Of a stretch of 64,000 nt of DNA, positions 48,013 to 60,899 are shown piece by piece; positions within the stretch are counted from its first letter, which is position 1, and each line of letters opens with the position of its first letter. A program made the position numbers and the translations under genes. Below the pieces are notes generated by a model. The model saw only the letters and a program-made list of their open reading frames with translations, was not told the DNA's origin and did not search any database. Origin of the DNA: Osmia lignaria lignaria (taxonomy: Eukaryota; Arthropoda; Insecta; Hymenoptera; Megachilidae); the NCBI RefSeq assembly GCF_051020975.1, contig NW_027478161.1, positions 4,960,001-5,024,000 of the forward strand, read 5' to 3'.

Positions 48013-51000
48013 AAATATCTTGATATATCTCGAGAACTACGCATCTGATCAAAAAATATCATACTACATAAAAAGTAGGAAACTTAATTCTCTACAAGAA
48101 AGGTCTCTTAACATTTTGCCATAGCTCGCTTCGTTTCCGAGATATTTGCAGATTTATCTCAAGGGAAGGGGCCTGACGGACATATTTCGAGATATTTCTT
48201 CTTCTTGTTGTTCTTCTTCTGCACAGCTAAGCTGGAAGTGGCATTTGCGGCTCGCACTAGTACACAGTTATCTCAAAGAAAGGGGCCACGGTGTTTCTGT
48301 ATCTCTATTGTGTTGGTGCGGCTTCGGAACTTTTAAATATCTCGATATATCTCGAAAACTACGCTTCTGATCAAAAAATGTCATAGAACGTAAATTGTAG
48401 GAAACATTATTCTCTACAAAAAAGGTCTCTTAACATTTTACCATAGCTCGCTTCGTTTCCGAGATATTTGCAGATTTATCTCAAGGGAAGGGTCCTGATG
48501 GACATATTTCGAGATATTTCTTCTTCTTGTTGTTCTTCTTCTGCACAGCTAAACTGGAAGTGGCATTTCCAGCTCGCAATCGTGCAGAGTTATCTCAAAG
48601 AAAGGGGCCACGGTGTTTCTGTATCTCTATTATGTTGGTGCGGCTTCGGAACTTTTAAATATCTTGATATATCTCGAGAACTACGGCTCTGATCGAAAAA
48701 TATCATAGAACATAAAAAGTAGGAAACTTAATTCTCTACAAAAAAGGTCTCTTAACATTTTGCCATAGCTCGCTTCGTTTCCGAGATATTTGCAGATTTA
48801 TCTCAAGGGAAGGGGCCTGACGGACATATTTCGAGATATTTCTTCTTCTTGTTGTTCTTCTTCTGCACAGCTAAGCTGGAAGTGGCATTTGCAGCGCGCA
48901 ATAGTGCAGAGTTATCTCAAAGAAAGGGGCCACGGTGTTTCTGTATCTCTGTTATGTTGGTGCGGCTTCGGAACTTTTAAATATCTTGATATATCTCGAG
49001 AACTACGCATCTGATCAAAAAATATCATACTACATAAAAAGTAGGAAACTTAATTCTCTACAAGAAAGGTCTCTAAACATTTTGCCATGGCTCGCTTCGT
49101 TTCCGAGATATTTGCAGATTTATCTCAAGGGAAGGGGCCTGACGGACATATTTCGAGATATTTCTTCTTCTTGTTGTTCTTCTTCTGCACAGCTAAGCTG
49201 GAAGTGGCATTTGCAGCTCGCAATAGTGCAGAGTTATCTCAAAGAGAGGGGCCACGGTGTTTCTGTATCTCTATTATGTTGGTGCAGCTTCGGAACTTTT
49301 AAATATCTTGATATATCTCGAGAACTACGCATCTGATCAAAAAATATCATACTACATAAAAAGTAGGAAACTTAATTCTCTACAAGAGAGGTCTCTAAAC
49401 ATTTTGCCATAGCTCGCTTCGTTTCCGAGATATTTGCAGATTTATCTCAAGGGAAGGGGCCTGACGGACATATTTCGAGATATTTCTTCTTCTTGTTGTT
49501 CTTCTTCTGCACAGCTAAGCGGGAAGTGGCATTTGCAGCTCGCAATAGTGCAGAGTTATCTCAAAGAGAGGGGCCACGGTGTTTGTGTATCTCTATTATG
49601 TTGGTGCGGCTGCGGAACTTTTAGATATCTTGATATATCTCGAGAACTACGTATCTGATCAAAAACTATCATAGAAGATAAAAAGTAGGAAACTTAATTC
49701 TCTACAAAAAAGGTCTCTTAACATTTCGCCATAGCTCGCTTCGTTTCCGAGATATTTGCAGATTTATCTCAAGGGAAGGGGCCTGTCGGACATATTTCGA
49801 GATATTTCTTCTTCTTGTTGTTCTTCTTCTGCACAGCTAAACTGGAAGTGGCATTTACAGCTCGCAATAGTGCAGAGTTATCTCAAAGAAAGGGGCCACG
49901 GTGTTTCTGTATCTCTATTATGTTGGTGCGGCTTCGGAACTTTTAAATATCTCGATATATCTCGAAAACTACGCTTCTGATCAAAAAATATCATAGAACA
50001 TAAATTGTAGGAAACATAACTCTCTACAAAAAAGGTCTCTTAACATTTTGCCGTAGCTCGCTTCGTTTCCGAGATATTTGCAGATATATCTCAAGGGAAG
50101 GGGCCTGACGGACATATTTCGAGATATTTCTTCTTCTTGTTGTTCTTCTTCTGCACAGCTAAGCTGGAAGTGGCATTTGCAGCTCGCAATAGTGCAGAGT
50201 TATCTCAAAGAGAGGGGCCACGGTGTTTCTGTATCTCTATTATGTTGGTGCGGCTTCGGAACGTTTAAATATCTTGATATATCTCGAGAACTACGCATCT
50301 GATCAAAAAATATCATACTACATAAAAAGTAGGAAACTTAATTCTCTACAAGAGAGGTCTCTAAACATTTTGCCATAGCTCGCTTCGTTTCCGAGATATT
50401 TGCAGATTTATCTCAAGGGAAGGGGCCTGACGGACATATTTCGAGATATTTCTTCTTCTTGTTGTTCTTCTTCTGCACAGCTAAGCTGGAAGTGGCATTT
50501 GCAGCTCGCAATAGTGCAGAGTTATCTCAAAGAGGGGGGCCACGGTGTTTCTGTATCTCTATTATGTTGGTGCGGCTTCGGAACTTTTAGATATCTTGAT
50601 ATATCTCGAGAACTACGCATCTGATCAAAAAATATCATAGAAGATAAAAAGTAGGAAACTTAATTCTCTACAAAAATGGTCTCTTAACATTTCGCCATAG
50701 CTCGCTTCGTTTCCGAGATATTTGCAGATTTATCTCAAGGGAAGGGGCCTGTCGGACATATTTCGAGATATTTCTTCTTCTTGTTGTTCTTCTTCTGCAC
50801 AGCTAAGCTGGAAGTGGCATTTGCGGCTCGCACTAGTGCAGAGTTATCTCAAAGAAAGGGGCCACGGTGTTTCTGTATCTCTATTATGTTGGTGCGGCTT
50901 CGGAACTTTTAAATATCTTGATATATCTCGAGAACTACGCCTCTGATCGAAAAATATGATAGAACATAAAAAGTAGGAAACTTAATTCTCTACAAAAAAG

Positions 51001-54000
51001 GTCTCTTAACATTTTTCCATAGCTCGCTTCGTTTCCGAGATCTTTGCAGGTTTATCTCAGGGGAAGGGGCCTGACGGACATATTTCGAGATATTTCTTCT
51101 TCTTGTTGTTCTTCTTCTGCACAGCTAAGCTGGAAGTGGCATTTGCAGCGCGCAATAGTGCAGAGTTACCTCAAAGAAAGGGGCCACGGTGTTTCTGTAT
51201 CTCTGTTATGTTGGTGCGGCTTCGGAACTTTTAAATATCTTGATATATCTCGAGAACTACGCATCTGATCAAAAAATATCATACTACATAAAAAGTAGGA
51301 AACTTAATTCTCTACAAGAAAGGTCTCTTAACATTTTGCCATAGCTCGCTTCGTTTCCGAGATATTTGCAGATTTATCTCAAGGGAAGGGGCCTGACGGA
51401 CATATTTCGAGATATTTCTTCTTCTTGTTGTTCTTCTTCTGCACAGCTAAGCTGGAAGTGGCATTTGCGGCTCGCACTAGTACACAGTTATCTCAAAGAA
51501 AGGGGCCACGGTGTTTCTGTATCTCTATTATGTTGGTGCGGCTTCGGAACTTTTAAATATCTCGATATATCTCGAAAACTACGCTTCTGATCAAAAAATA
51601 TCATAGAACATAAATTGTAGGAAACATAATTCTCTACAAAAAACGTCTCTTAACATTTTGCCATAGCTCGCTTCGTTTCCGAGATATTTGCAGATATATC
51701 CCAAGGGAAGGGGCCTGACGGACATATTTCGAGATATTTCTTCTTCTTGTTGTTCTTCTTCTGCACAGCTAAGCTGGAAGTGGCATTTGCAGGTCGCAAT
51801 AGTGCAGAGTTATCTCAAAGAAAGGGGCCACGGTGTTTCTGTATCTCTATTATGTTGGTGCGGCTTCGGAACTTTTAAATATCTCGATATATCTCGAAAA
51901 CTACGCTTCTGATCAAAAAATATCATAGAACGTAAATTGTAGGAAACATTATTCTCTACAAAAAAGGTCTCTTAACATTTTGCCATAGCTCGCTTCGTTC
52001 GCGAGATATTTGCAGATTTATCTCAAGGGAAGGGTCCTGATGGACATATTTCGAGATATTTCTTCTTCTTGTTGTTCTTCTTCTGCACAGCTAAACTGGA
52101 AGTGGCATTTCCAGCTCGCAATCGTGCAGAGTTATCTCAAAGAAAGGGGCCACGGTGTTTCTGTATCTCTATTATGTTGGTGCGGCTTCGGAACTTTTAA
52201 ATATCTTGATATATCTCGAGAACTACGGCTCTGATCGAAAAATATCATAGAACATAAAAAGTAGGAAACTTAATTCTCTACAAAAAAGGTCTCTTAACAT
52301 TTTGCCATAGCTCGCTTCGTTTCCGAGATATTTGCAGATTTATCTCAAGGGAAGGGGCCTGACGGACATATTTCGAGATATTTCTTCTTCTTGTTGTTCT
52401 TCTTCTGCACAGCTAAGCTGGAAGTGGCATTTGCAGCGCGCAATAGTGCAGAGTTATCTCAAAGAAAGGGGCCACGGTGTTTCTGTATCTCTGTTATGTT
52501 GGTGCGGCTTCGGAACTTTTAAATATCTTGATATATCTCGAGAACTACGCATCTGATCAAAAAATATCATACTACATAAAAAGTAGGAAACTTAATTCTC
52601 TACAAGAAAGGTCTCTAAACATTTTGCCATGGCTCGCTTCGTTTCCGAGATATTTGCAGATTTATCTCAAGGGAAGGGGCCTGACGGACATATTTCGAGA
52701 TATTTCTTCTTCTTGTTGTTCTTCTTCTGCACAGCTAAGCTGGAAGTGGCATTTGCAGCTCGCAATAGTGCAGAGTTATCTCAAAGAGAGGGGCCACGGT
52801 GTTTCTGTATCTCTATTATGTTGGTGCAGCTTCGGAACTTTTAAATATCTTGATATATCTCGAGAACTACGCATCTGATCAAAAAATATCATACTACATA
52901 AAAAGTAGGAAACTTAATTCTCTACAAGAGAGGTCTCTAAACATTTTGCCATAGCTCGCTTCGTTTCCGAGATATTTGCAGATTTATCTCAAGGGAAGGG
53001 GCCTGACGGACATATTTCGAGATATTTCTTCTTCTTGTTGTTCTTGTTCTGCACAGCTAAGCGGGAAGTGGCATTTGCAGCTCGCAATAGTGCAGAGTTA
53101 TCTCAAAGAGAGGGGCCACGGTGTTTGTGTATCTCTATTATGTTGGTGCGGCTGCGGAACTTTTAGATATCTTGATATATCTCGAGAACTACGCATCTGA
53201 TCAAAAACTATCATAGAAGATAAAAAGTAGGAAACTTAATTCTCTACAAAAAAGGTCTCTTAACATTTCGCCATAGCTCGCTTCGTTTCCGAGATATTTG
53301 CAGATTTATCTCAAGGGAAGGGGCCTGTCGGACATATTTCGAGATATTTCTTCTTCTTGTTGTTCTTCTTCTGCACAGCTAAACTGGAAGTGGCATTTAC
53401 AGCTCGCAATAGTGCAGAGTTATCTCAAAGAAAGGGGCCACGGTGTTTCTGTATCTCTATTATGTTGGTGCGGCTTCGGAACTTTTAAATATCTCGATAT
53501 ATCTCGAAAACTACGCTTCTGATCAAAAAATATCATAGAACATAAATTGTAGGAAACATAACTCTCTACAAAAAAGGTCTCTTAACATTTTGCCGTAGCT
53601 CGCTTCGTTTCCGAGATATTTGCAGATATATCTCAAGGGAAGGGGCCTGACGGACATATTTCGAGATATTTCTTCTTCTTGTTGTTCTTCTTCTGCACAG
53701 CTAAGCTGGAAGTGGCATTTGCAGCTCGCAATAGTGCAGAGTTATCTCAAAGAGAGGGGCCACGGTGTTTCTGTATCTCTATTATGTTGGTGCGGCTTCG
53801 GAACGTTTAAATATCTTGATATATCTCGAGAACTACGCATCTGATCAAAAAATATCATACTACATAAAAAGTAGGAAACTTAATTCTCTACAAGAGAGGT
53901 CTCTAAACATTTTGCCATAGCTCGCTTCGTTTCCGAGATATTTGCAGATTTATCTCAAGGGAAGGGGCCTGACGGACATATTTCGAGATATTTCTTCTTC

Positions 54001-57000
54001 TTGTTGTTCTTCTTCTGCACAGCTAAGCTGGAAGTGGCATTTGCAGCTCGCAATAGTGCAGAGTTATCTCAAAGAGAGGGGCCACGGTGTTTCTGTATCT
54101 CTATTATGTTGGTGCGGCTTCGGAACTTTTAGATATCTTGATATATCTCGAGAACTACGCATCTGATCAAAAAATATCATAGAAGATAAAAAGTAGGAAA
54201 CTTAATTCTCTACAAAAATGGTCTCTTAACATTTCGCCATAGCTCGCTTCGTTTCCGAGATATTTGCAGATTTATCTCAAGGGAAGGGGCCTGTCGGACA
54301 TATTTCGATATATTTCTTCTTCTTGTTGTTCTTCTTCTGCACAGCTAAACTGGAAGTGGCATTTACAGCTCGCAATAGTGCAGAGTTATCTCAAAGAAAG
54401 GGGCCACGGTGTTTCTGTATCTCTATTATGTTGGTGCGGCTTCGGAACTTTTAAATATCTCGAGATATCTCGAAAACTACGCTTCTGATCAAAAAATATC
54501 ATAGAACATAAATTGTAGGAAACATAACTCTCTACAAAAAAGGTCTCTTAACATTTTGCCGTAGCTCGCTTCGTTTCCGAGATATTTGCAGATATATCTC
54601 AAGGGAAGGGGCCTGACGGACATATTTCGAGATATTTCTTCTTCTTGTTGTTCTTCTTCTGCACAGCTAAGCTGGAAGTGGCATTTGCAGCTCGCAATAG
54701 TGCAGAGTTATCTCAAAGAGAGGGGCCACGGTGTTTCTGTATCTCTATTATGTTGGTGCGGCTTCGGAACGTTTAAATATCTTGATATATCTCGAGAACT
54801 ACGCATCTGATCAAAAAATATCATACTACATAAAAAGTAGGAAACTTAATTCTCTACAAGAGAGGTCTCTAAACATTTTGCCATAGCTCGCTTCGTTTCC
54901 GAGATATTTGCAGATTTATCTCAAGGGAAGGGGCCTGACGGACATATTTCGAGATATTTCTTCTTCTTGTTGTTCTTCTTCTGCACAGCTAAGCTGGAAG
55001 TGGCATTTGCAGCTCGCAATAGTGCAGAGTTATCTCAAAGAGAGGGGCCACGGTGTTTCTGTATCTCTATTATGTTGGTGCGGCTTCGGAACTTTTAGAT
55101 ATCTTGATATATCTCGAGAACTACGCATCTGATCAAAAAATATCATAGAAGATAAAAAGTAGGAAACTTAATTCTCTACAAAAATGGTCTCTTAACATTT
55201 CGCCATAGCTCGCTTCGTTTCCGAGATATTTGCAGATTTATCTCAAGGGAAGGGGCCTGTCGGACATATTTCGAGATATTTCTTCTTCTTGTTGTTCTTC
55301 TTCTGCACAGCTAAGCTGGAAGTGGCATTTGCGGCTCGCACTAGTGCAGAGTTATCTCAAAGAAAGGGGCCACGGTGTTTCTGTATCTCTATTATGTTGG
55401 TGCGGCTTCGGAACTTTTAAATATCTTGATATATCTCGAGAACTACGCCTCTGATCGAAAAGTATGATAGAACATAAAAAGTAGGAAACTTAATTCTCTA
55501 CAAAAAAGGTCTCTTAATATTTTGCCATAGCTCGCTTCGTTTCCGAGATCTTTGCAGATTTATCTCAGGGGAAGGGGCCTGACGGACATATTTCGAGATA
55601 TTTCTTCTTCTTGTTGTTCTTCTTCTGCACAGCTAAGCTGGAAGTGGCATTTGCAGCGCGCAATAGTGCAGAGTTATCTCAAAGAAAGGGGCCACGGTGT
55701 TTCTGTATCTCTGTTATGTTGGTGCGGCTTCGGAACTTTTAAATATCTTGATATATCTCGAGAACTGCGCATCTGATCAAAAAATATCATACTACATAAA
55801 AAGTAGGAAACTTAATTCTCTACAAGAGAGGTCTCTAAATATTTTGCCATAGCTCGCTTCGTTTCCGAGATATTTGCAGATTTATCTCAAGGGAAGGGGC
55901 CTGACGGACATATTTCGAGATATTTCTTCTTCTTGTTGTTCTTCTTCTGCACAGCTAAGCTGGAAGTGGCATTTGCAGCTCGCAATAGTGCAGAGTTATC
56001 TCAAAGAGAGGGGCCACGGTGTTTCTGTATCTCTATTATGTTGGTGCGGCTTCGGAACTTTTAGATATCTTGATATATCTCGAGAACTACGCATCTGATC
56101 AAAAAATATCATAGAAGACAAAAAGTAGGAAACTTAATTCTCTACAAAAAAGGTCTCTTAACATTTCGCCATAGCTCGCTTCGTTTCCGAGATATTTGCA
56201 GATTTATCTCAAGGGAAGGGGCCTGTCGGACATATTTCGAGATATTTCTTCTTCTTGTTGTTCTTCTTCTGCACAGCTAAGCTGGAAGTGGCATTTGCGG
56301 CTCGCACTAGTGCAGAGTTATCTCAAAGAAAGGGGCCACGGTGTCTCTGTATCTCTATTATGTTGGTGCGGCTTCGGAACTTTTAAATATCTCGATATAT
56401 CTCGAAAATTACGCTTCTGATCAAAAAATATCATAGAACATAAATTGTAGGAAACATAATTCTCTACAAAAAAGGTCTCTTAACATTTTGCCGTAGCTCG
56501 CTTCGTTTCCGAGATATTTGCAGATATATCTCAAGGGAAGGGGCCTGACGGACATATTTCGAGATATTTCTTCTTCTTGTTGTTCTTCTTCTGCACAGCT
56601 AAGCTGGAAGTGGCATTTGCAGCTCGCAATAGTGCAGAGTTATCTCAAAGAGAGGGGCCACGGTGTTTCTGTATCTCTATTATGTTGGTGCGGCTTCGGA
56701 ACTTTTAGATATCTTGATATATCTCGAGAACTACGCATCTGATCAAAAAATATCATAGAAGATAAAAAGTAGGAAACTTAATTCTCTACAAAAATGGTCT
56801 CTTAACATTTCGCCATAGCTCGCTTCGTTTCCGAGATATTTGCAGATTTATCTCAAGGGAAGGGGCCTGTCGGACATATTTCGAGATATTTCTTCTTCTT
56901 GTTGTTCTTCTTCTGCACAGCTAAGCTGGAAGTGGCATTTGCGGCTCGCACTAGTGCAGAGTTATCTCAAAGAAAGGGGCCACGGTGTTTCTGTATCTCT

Positions 57001-58075
57001 ATTATGTTGGTGCGGCTTCGGAACTTTTAAATATCTTGATATATCTCGAGAACTACGCCTCTGATCGAAAAATATGATAGAACATAAAAAGTAGGAAACT
57101 TAATTCTCTACAAAAAACGTCTCTTAACATTTTGCCATAGCTCGCTTCGTTTCCGAGATATTCGCAGATACATCTCAAGGGAAGGGGCCTGACGGACATA
57201 TTTCGAGATATTTCTTCTTCTTGTTGTTCTTCTTCTGCACAGCTAAACTGGAAGTGGCATTTACAGCTCGCAATAGTGCAGAGTTATCTCAAAGAAAGGG
57301 GCCACGGTGTTTCTGTATCTCTATTATGTTGTTGCGGCTTCGGAACTTTTAAATATCTTGATATATCTCGAGAACTACGCCTCTGATCGAAAAATATCAT
57401 AGAACATAAAAAGTAGGAAACTTAATTCTCTACAAAAAAGGTCTCTTAACATTTTGCCATAGCTCGCTTCGTTTCCGAGATATTTGCAGATACACCTCAA
57501 GGGAAGGGGCCTGACGGACATATTTCGAGATATTTCTTCTTCTTGTTGTTCTTCTTCTGCACAGCTAAACTGGAAGTGGCATTTACAGCTCGCAATAGTG
57601 CAGAGTTATCTCAAAGAAAGGGGCCACGGTGTTTCTGTATCTCTATTATGTTGGTGCGGCTTCGGAACTTTTAAATATCTCGATATATCTCGAAAACTAC
57701 GCTTCTGATCAAAAAATATCATAGAACATAAATTGTAGGAAACATAACTCTCTACAAAAAAGGTCTCTTAACATTTTGCCGTAGCTCGCTTCGTTTCCGA
57801 GATATTTGCAGATATATCTCAAGGGAAGGGGCCTGACGGACATATTTCGAGATATTTCTTCTTCTTGTTGTTCTTCTTCTGCACAGCTAAGCTGGAAGTG
57901 GCATTTGCAGCTCGCAATAGTGCAGAGTTATCTCAAAGAGAGGGGCCACGGTGTTTCTGTATCTCTATTATGTTGGTGCGGCTTCGGAACGTTTAAATAT
58001 CTTGATATATCTCGAGAACTACGCATCTGATCAAAAAATATCATACTACATAAAAAGTAGGAAACTTAATTCTCT
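48013..58075 (+). repeat. Satellite A 31-unit higher-order repeat, 9,982 bp, copy 2 plus start of copy 3
   Basis: Carries every marker listed for copy 1 at +9,982. Periodicity at 9,982 bp persists to about 58075, then ends: at 58078 the sequence reads CAAGAGAGGTCTCTAAAC where copy 2 (48096) has CAAGAAAGGTCTCTTAAC. Left homology starts at about 38031, since 38018 has GGAACTTTTAAAT where 48000 has GGAACGTTTAAAT. Confidence 0.92.
54463..57682 (+). repeat. Satellite A 10-unit block, 3,220 bp, copy 1
   Basis: Markers CGAAAAGTATGATAG (55456), CTTAATATTTTGCC (55512), GAACTGCGCATC (55763), AGAAGACAAAAAG (56112), GATATTCGCAGATAC (57159) and ATGTTGTTGCGG (57326) recur 3,220 bp (10 x 322) downstream. 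Confidence 0.88.
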
Positions 58076-60899
58076 ACAAGAGAGGTCTCTAAACATTTTG
58101 CCATAGCTCGCTTCGTTTCCGAGATATTTGCAGATTTATCTCAAGGGAAGGGGCCTGACGGACATATTTCGAGATATTTCTTCTTCTTGTTGTTCTTCTT
58201 CTGCACAGCTAAGCTGGAAGTGGCATTTGCAGCTCGCAATAGTGCAGAGTTATCTCAAAGAGAGGGGCCACGGTGTTTCTGTATCTCTATTATGTTGGTG
58301 CGGCTTCGGAACTTTTAGATATCTTGATATATCTCGAGAACTACGCATCTGATCAAAAAATATCATAGAAGATAAAAAGTAGGAAACTTAATTCTCTACA
58401 AAAATGGTCTCTTAACATTTCGCCATAGCTCGCTTCGTTTCCGAGATATTTGCAGATTTATCTCAAGGGAAGGGGCCTGTCGGACATATTTCGAGATATT
58501 TCTTCTTCTTGTTGTTCTTCTTCTGCACAGCTAAGCTGGAAGTGGCATTTGCGGCTCGCACTAGTGCAGAGTTATCTCAAAGAAAGGGGCCACGGTGTTT
58601 CTGTATCTCTATTATGTTGGTGCGGCTTCGGAACTTTTAAATATCTTGATATATCTCGAGAACTACGCCTCTGATCGAAAAGTATGATAGAACATAAAAA
58701 GTAGGAAACTTAATTCTCTACAAAAAAGGTCTCTTAATATTTTGCCATAGCTCGCTTCGTTTCCGAGATCTTTGCAGATTTATCTCAGGGGAAGGGGCCT
58801 GACGGACATATTTCGAGATATTTCTTCTTCTTGTTGTTCTTCTTCTGCACAGCTAAGCTGGAAGTGGCATTTGCAGCGCGCAATAGTGCAGAGTTATCTC
58901 AAAGAAAGGGGCCACGGTGTTTCTGTATCTCTGTTATGTTGGTGCGGCTTCGGAACTTTTAAATATCTTGATATATCTCGAGAACTGCGCATCTGATCAA
59001 AAAATATCATACTACATAAAAAGTAGGAAACTTAATTCTCTACAAGAGAGGTCTCTAAATATTTTGCCATAGCTCGCTTCGTTTCCGAGATATTTGCAGA
59101 TTTATCTCAAGGGAAGGGGCCTGACGGACATATTTCGAGATATTTCTTCTTCTTGTTGTTCTTCTTCTGCACAGCTAAGCTGGAAGTGGCATTTGCAGCT
59201 CGCAATAGTGCAGAGTTATCTCAAAGAGAGGGGCCACGGTGTTTCTGTATCTCTATTATGTTGGTGCGGCTTCGGAACTTTTAGATATCTTGATATATCT
59301 CGAGAACTACGCATCTGATCAAAAAATATCATAGAAGACAAAAAGTAGGAAACTTAATTCTCTACAAAAAAGGTCTCTTAACATTTCGCCATAGCTCGCT
59401 TCGTTTCCGAGATATTTGCAGATTTATCTCAAGGGAAGGGGCCTGTCGGACATATTTCGAGATATTTCTTCTTCTTGTTGTTCTTCTTCTGCACAGCTAA
59501 GCTGGAAGTGGCATTTGCGGCTCGCACTAGTGCAGAGTTATCTCAAAGAAAGGGGCCACGGTGTTTCTGTATCTCTATTATGTTGGTGCGGCTTCGGAAC
59601 TTTTAAATATCTCGATATATCTCGAAAATTACGCTTCTGATCAAAAAATATCATAGAACATAAATTGTAGGAAACATAATTCTCTACAAAAAAGGTCTCT
59701 TAACATTTTGCCGTAGCTCGCTTCGTTTCCGAGATATTTGCAGATATATCTCAAGGGAAGGGGCCTGACGGACATATTTCGAGATATTTCTTCTTCTTGT
59801 TGTTCTTCTTCTGCACAGCTAAGCTGGAAGTGGCATTTGCAGCTCGCAATAGTGCAGAGTTATCTCAAAGAGAGGGGCCACGGTGTTTCTGTATCTCTAT
59901 TATGTTGGTGCGGCTTCGGAACTTTTAGATATCTTGATATATCTCGAGAACTACGCATCTGATCAAAAAATATCATAGAAGATAAAAAGTAGGAAACTTA
60001 ATTCTCTACAAAAATGGTCTCTTAACATTTCGCCATAGCTCGCTTCGTTTCCGAGATATTTGCAGATTTATCTCAAGGGAAGGGGCCTGTCGGACATATT
60101 TCGAGATATTTCTTCTTCTTGTTGTTCTTCTTCTGCACAGCTAAGCTGGAAGTGGCATTTGCGGCTCGCACTAGTGCAGAGTTATCTCAAAGAAAGGGGC
60201 CACGGTGTTTCTGTATCTCTATTATGTTGGTGCGGCTTCGGAACTTTTAAATATCTTGATATATCTCGAGAACTACGCCTCTGATCGAAAAATATGATAG
60301 AACATAAAAAGTAGGAAACTTAATTCTCTACAAAAAACGTCTCTTAACATTTTGCCATAGCTCGCTTCGTTTCCGAGATATTCGCAGATACATCTCAAGG
60401 GAAGGGGCCTGACGGACATATTTCGAGATATTTCTTCTTCTTGTTGTTCTTCTTCTGCACAGCTAAACTGGAAGTGGCATTTACAGCTCGCAATAGTGCA
60501 GAGTTATCTCAAAGAAAGGGGCCACGGTGTTTCTGTATCTCTATTATGTTGTTGCGGCTTCGGAACTTTTAAATATCTTGATATATCTCGAGAACTACGC
60601 CTCTGATCGAAAAATATCATAGAACATAAAAAGTAGGAAACTTAATTCTCTACAAAAAAGGTCTCTTAACATTTTGCCATAGCTCGCTTCGTTTCCGAGA
60701 TATTTGCAGATACACCTCAAGGGAAGGGGCCTGACGGACATATTTCGAGATATTTCTTCTTCTTGTTGTTCTTCTTCTGCACAGCTAAACTGGAAGTGGC
60801 ATTTACAGCTCGCAATAGTGCAGAGTTATCTCAAAGAAAGGGGCCACGGTGTTTCTGTATCTCTATTATGTTGGTGCGGCTTCGGAACTTTTAAATATC
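57683..60899 (+). repeat. Satellite A 10-unit block, 3,220 bp, copy 2
   Basis: Same markers as copy 1 at +3,220. One informative difference: GTGTTTCTGTATC at about 59562 where 56342 and its 9,982-bp partner at 46360 have GTGTCTCTGTATC. Homology ends at about 60899 where TCTTGATATATC replaces TCTCGATATATC. Confidence 0.88.
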
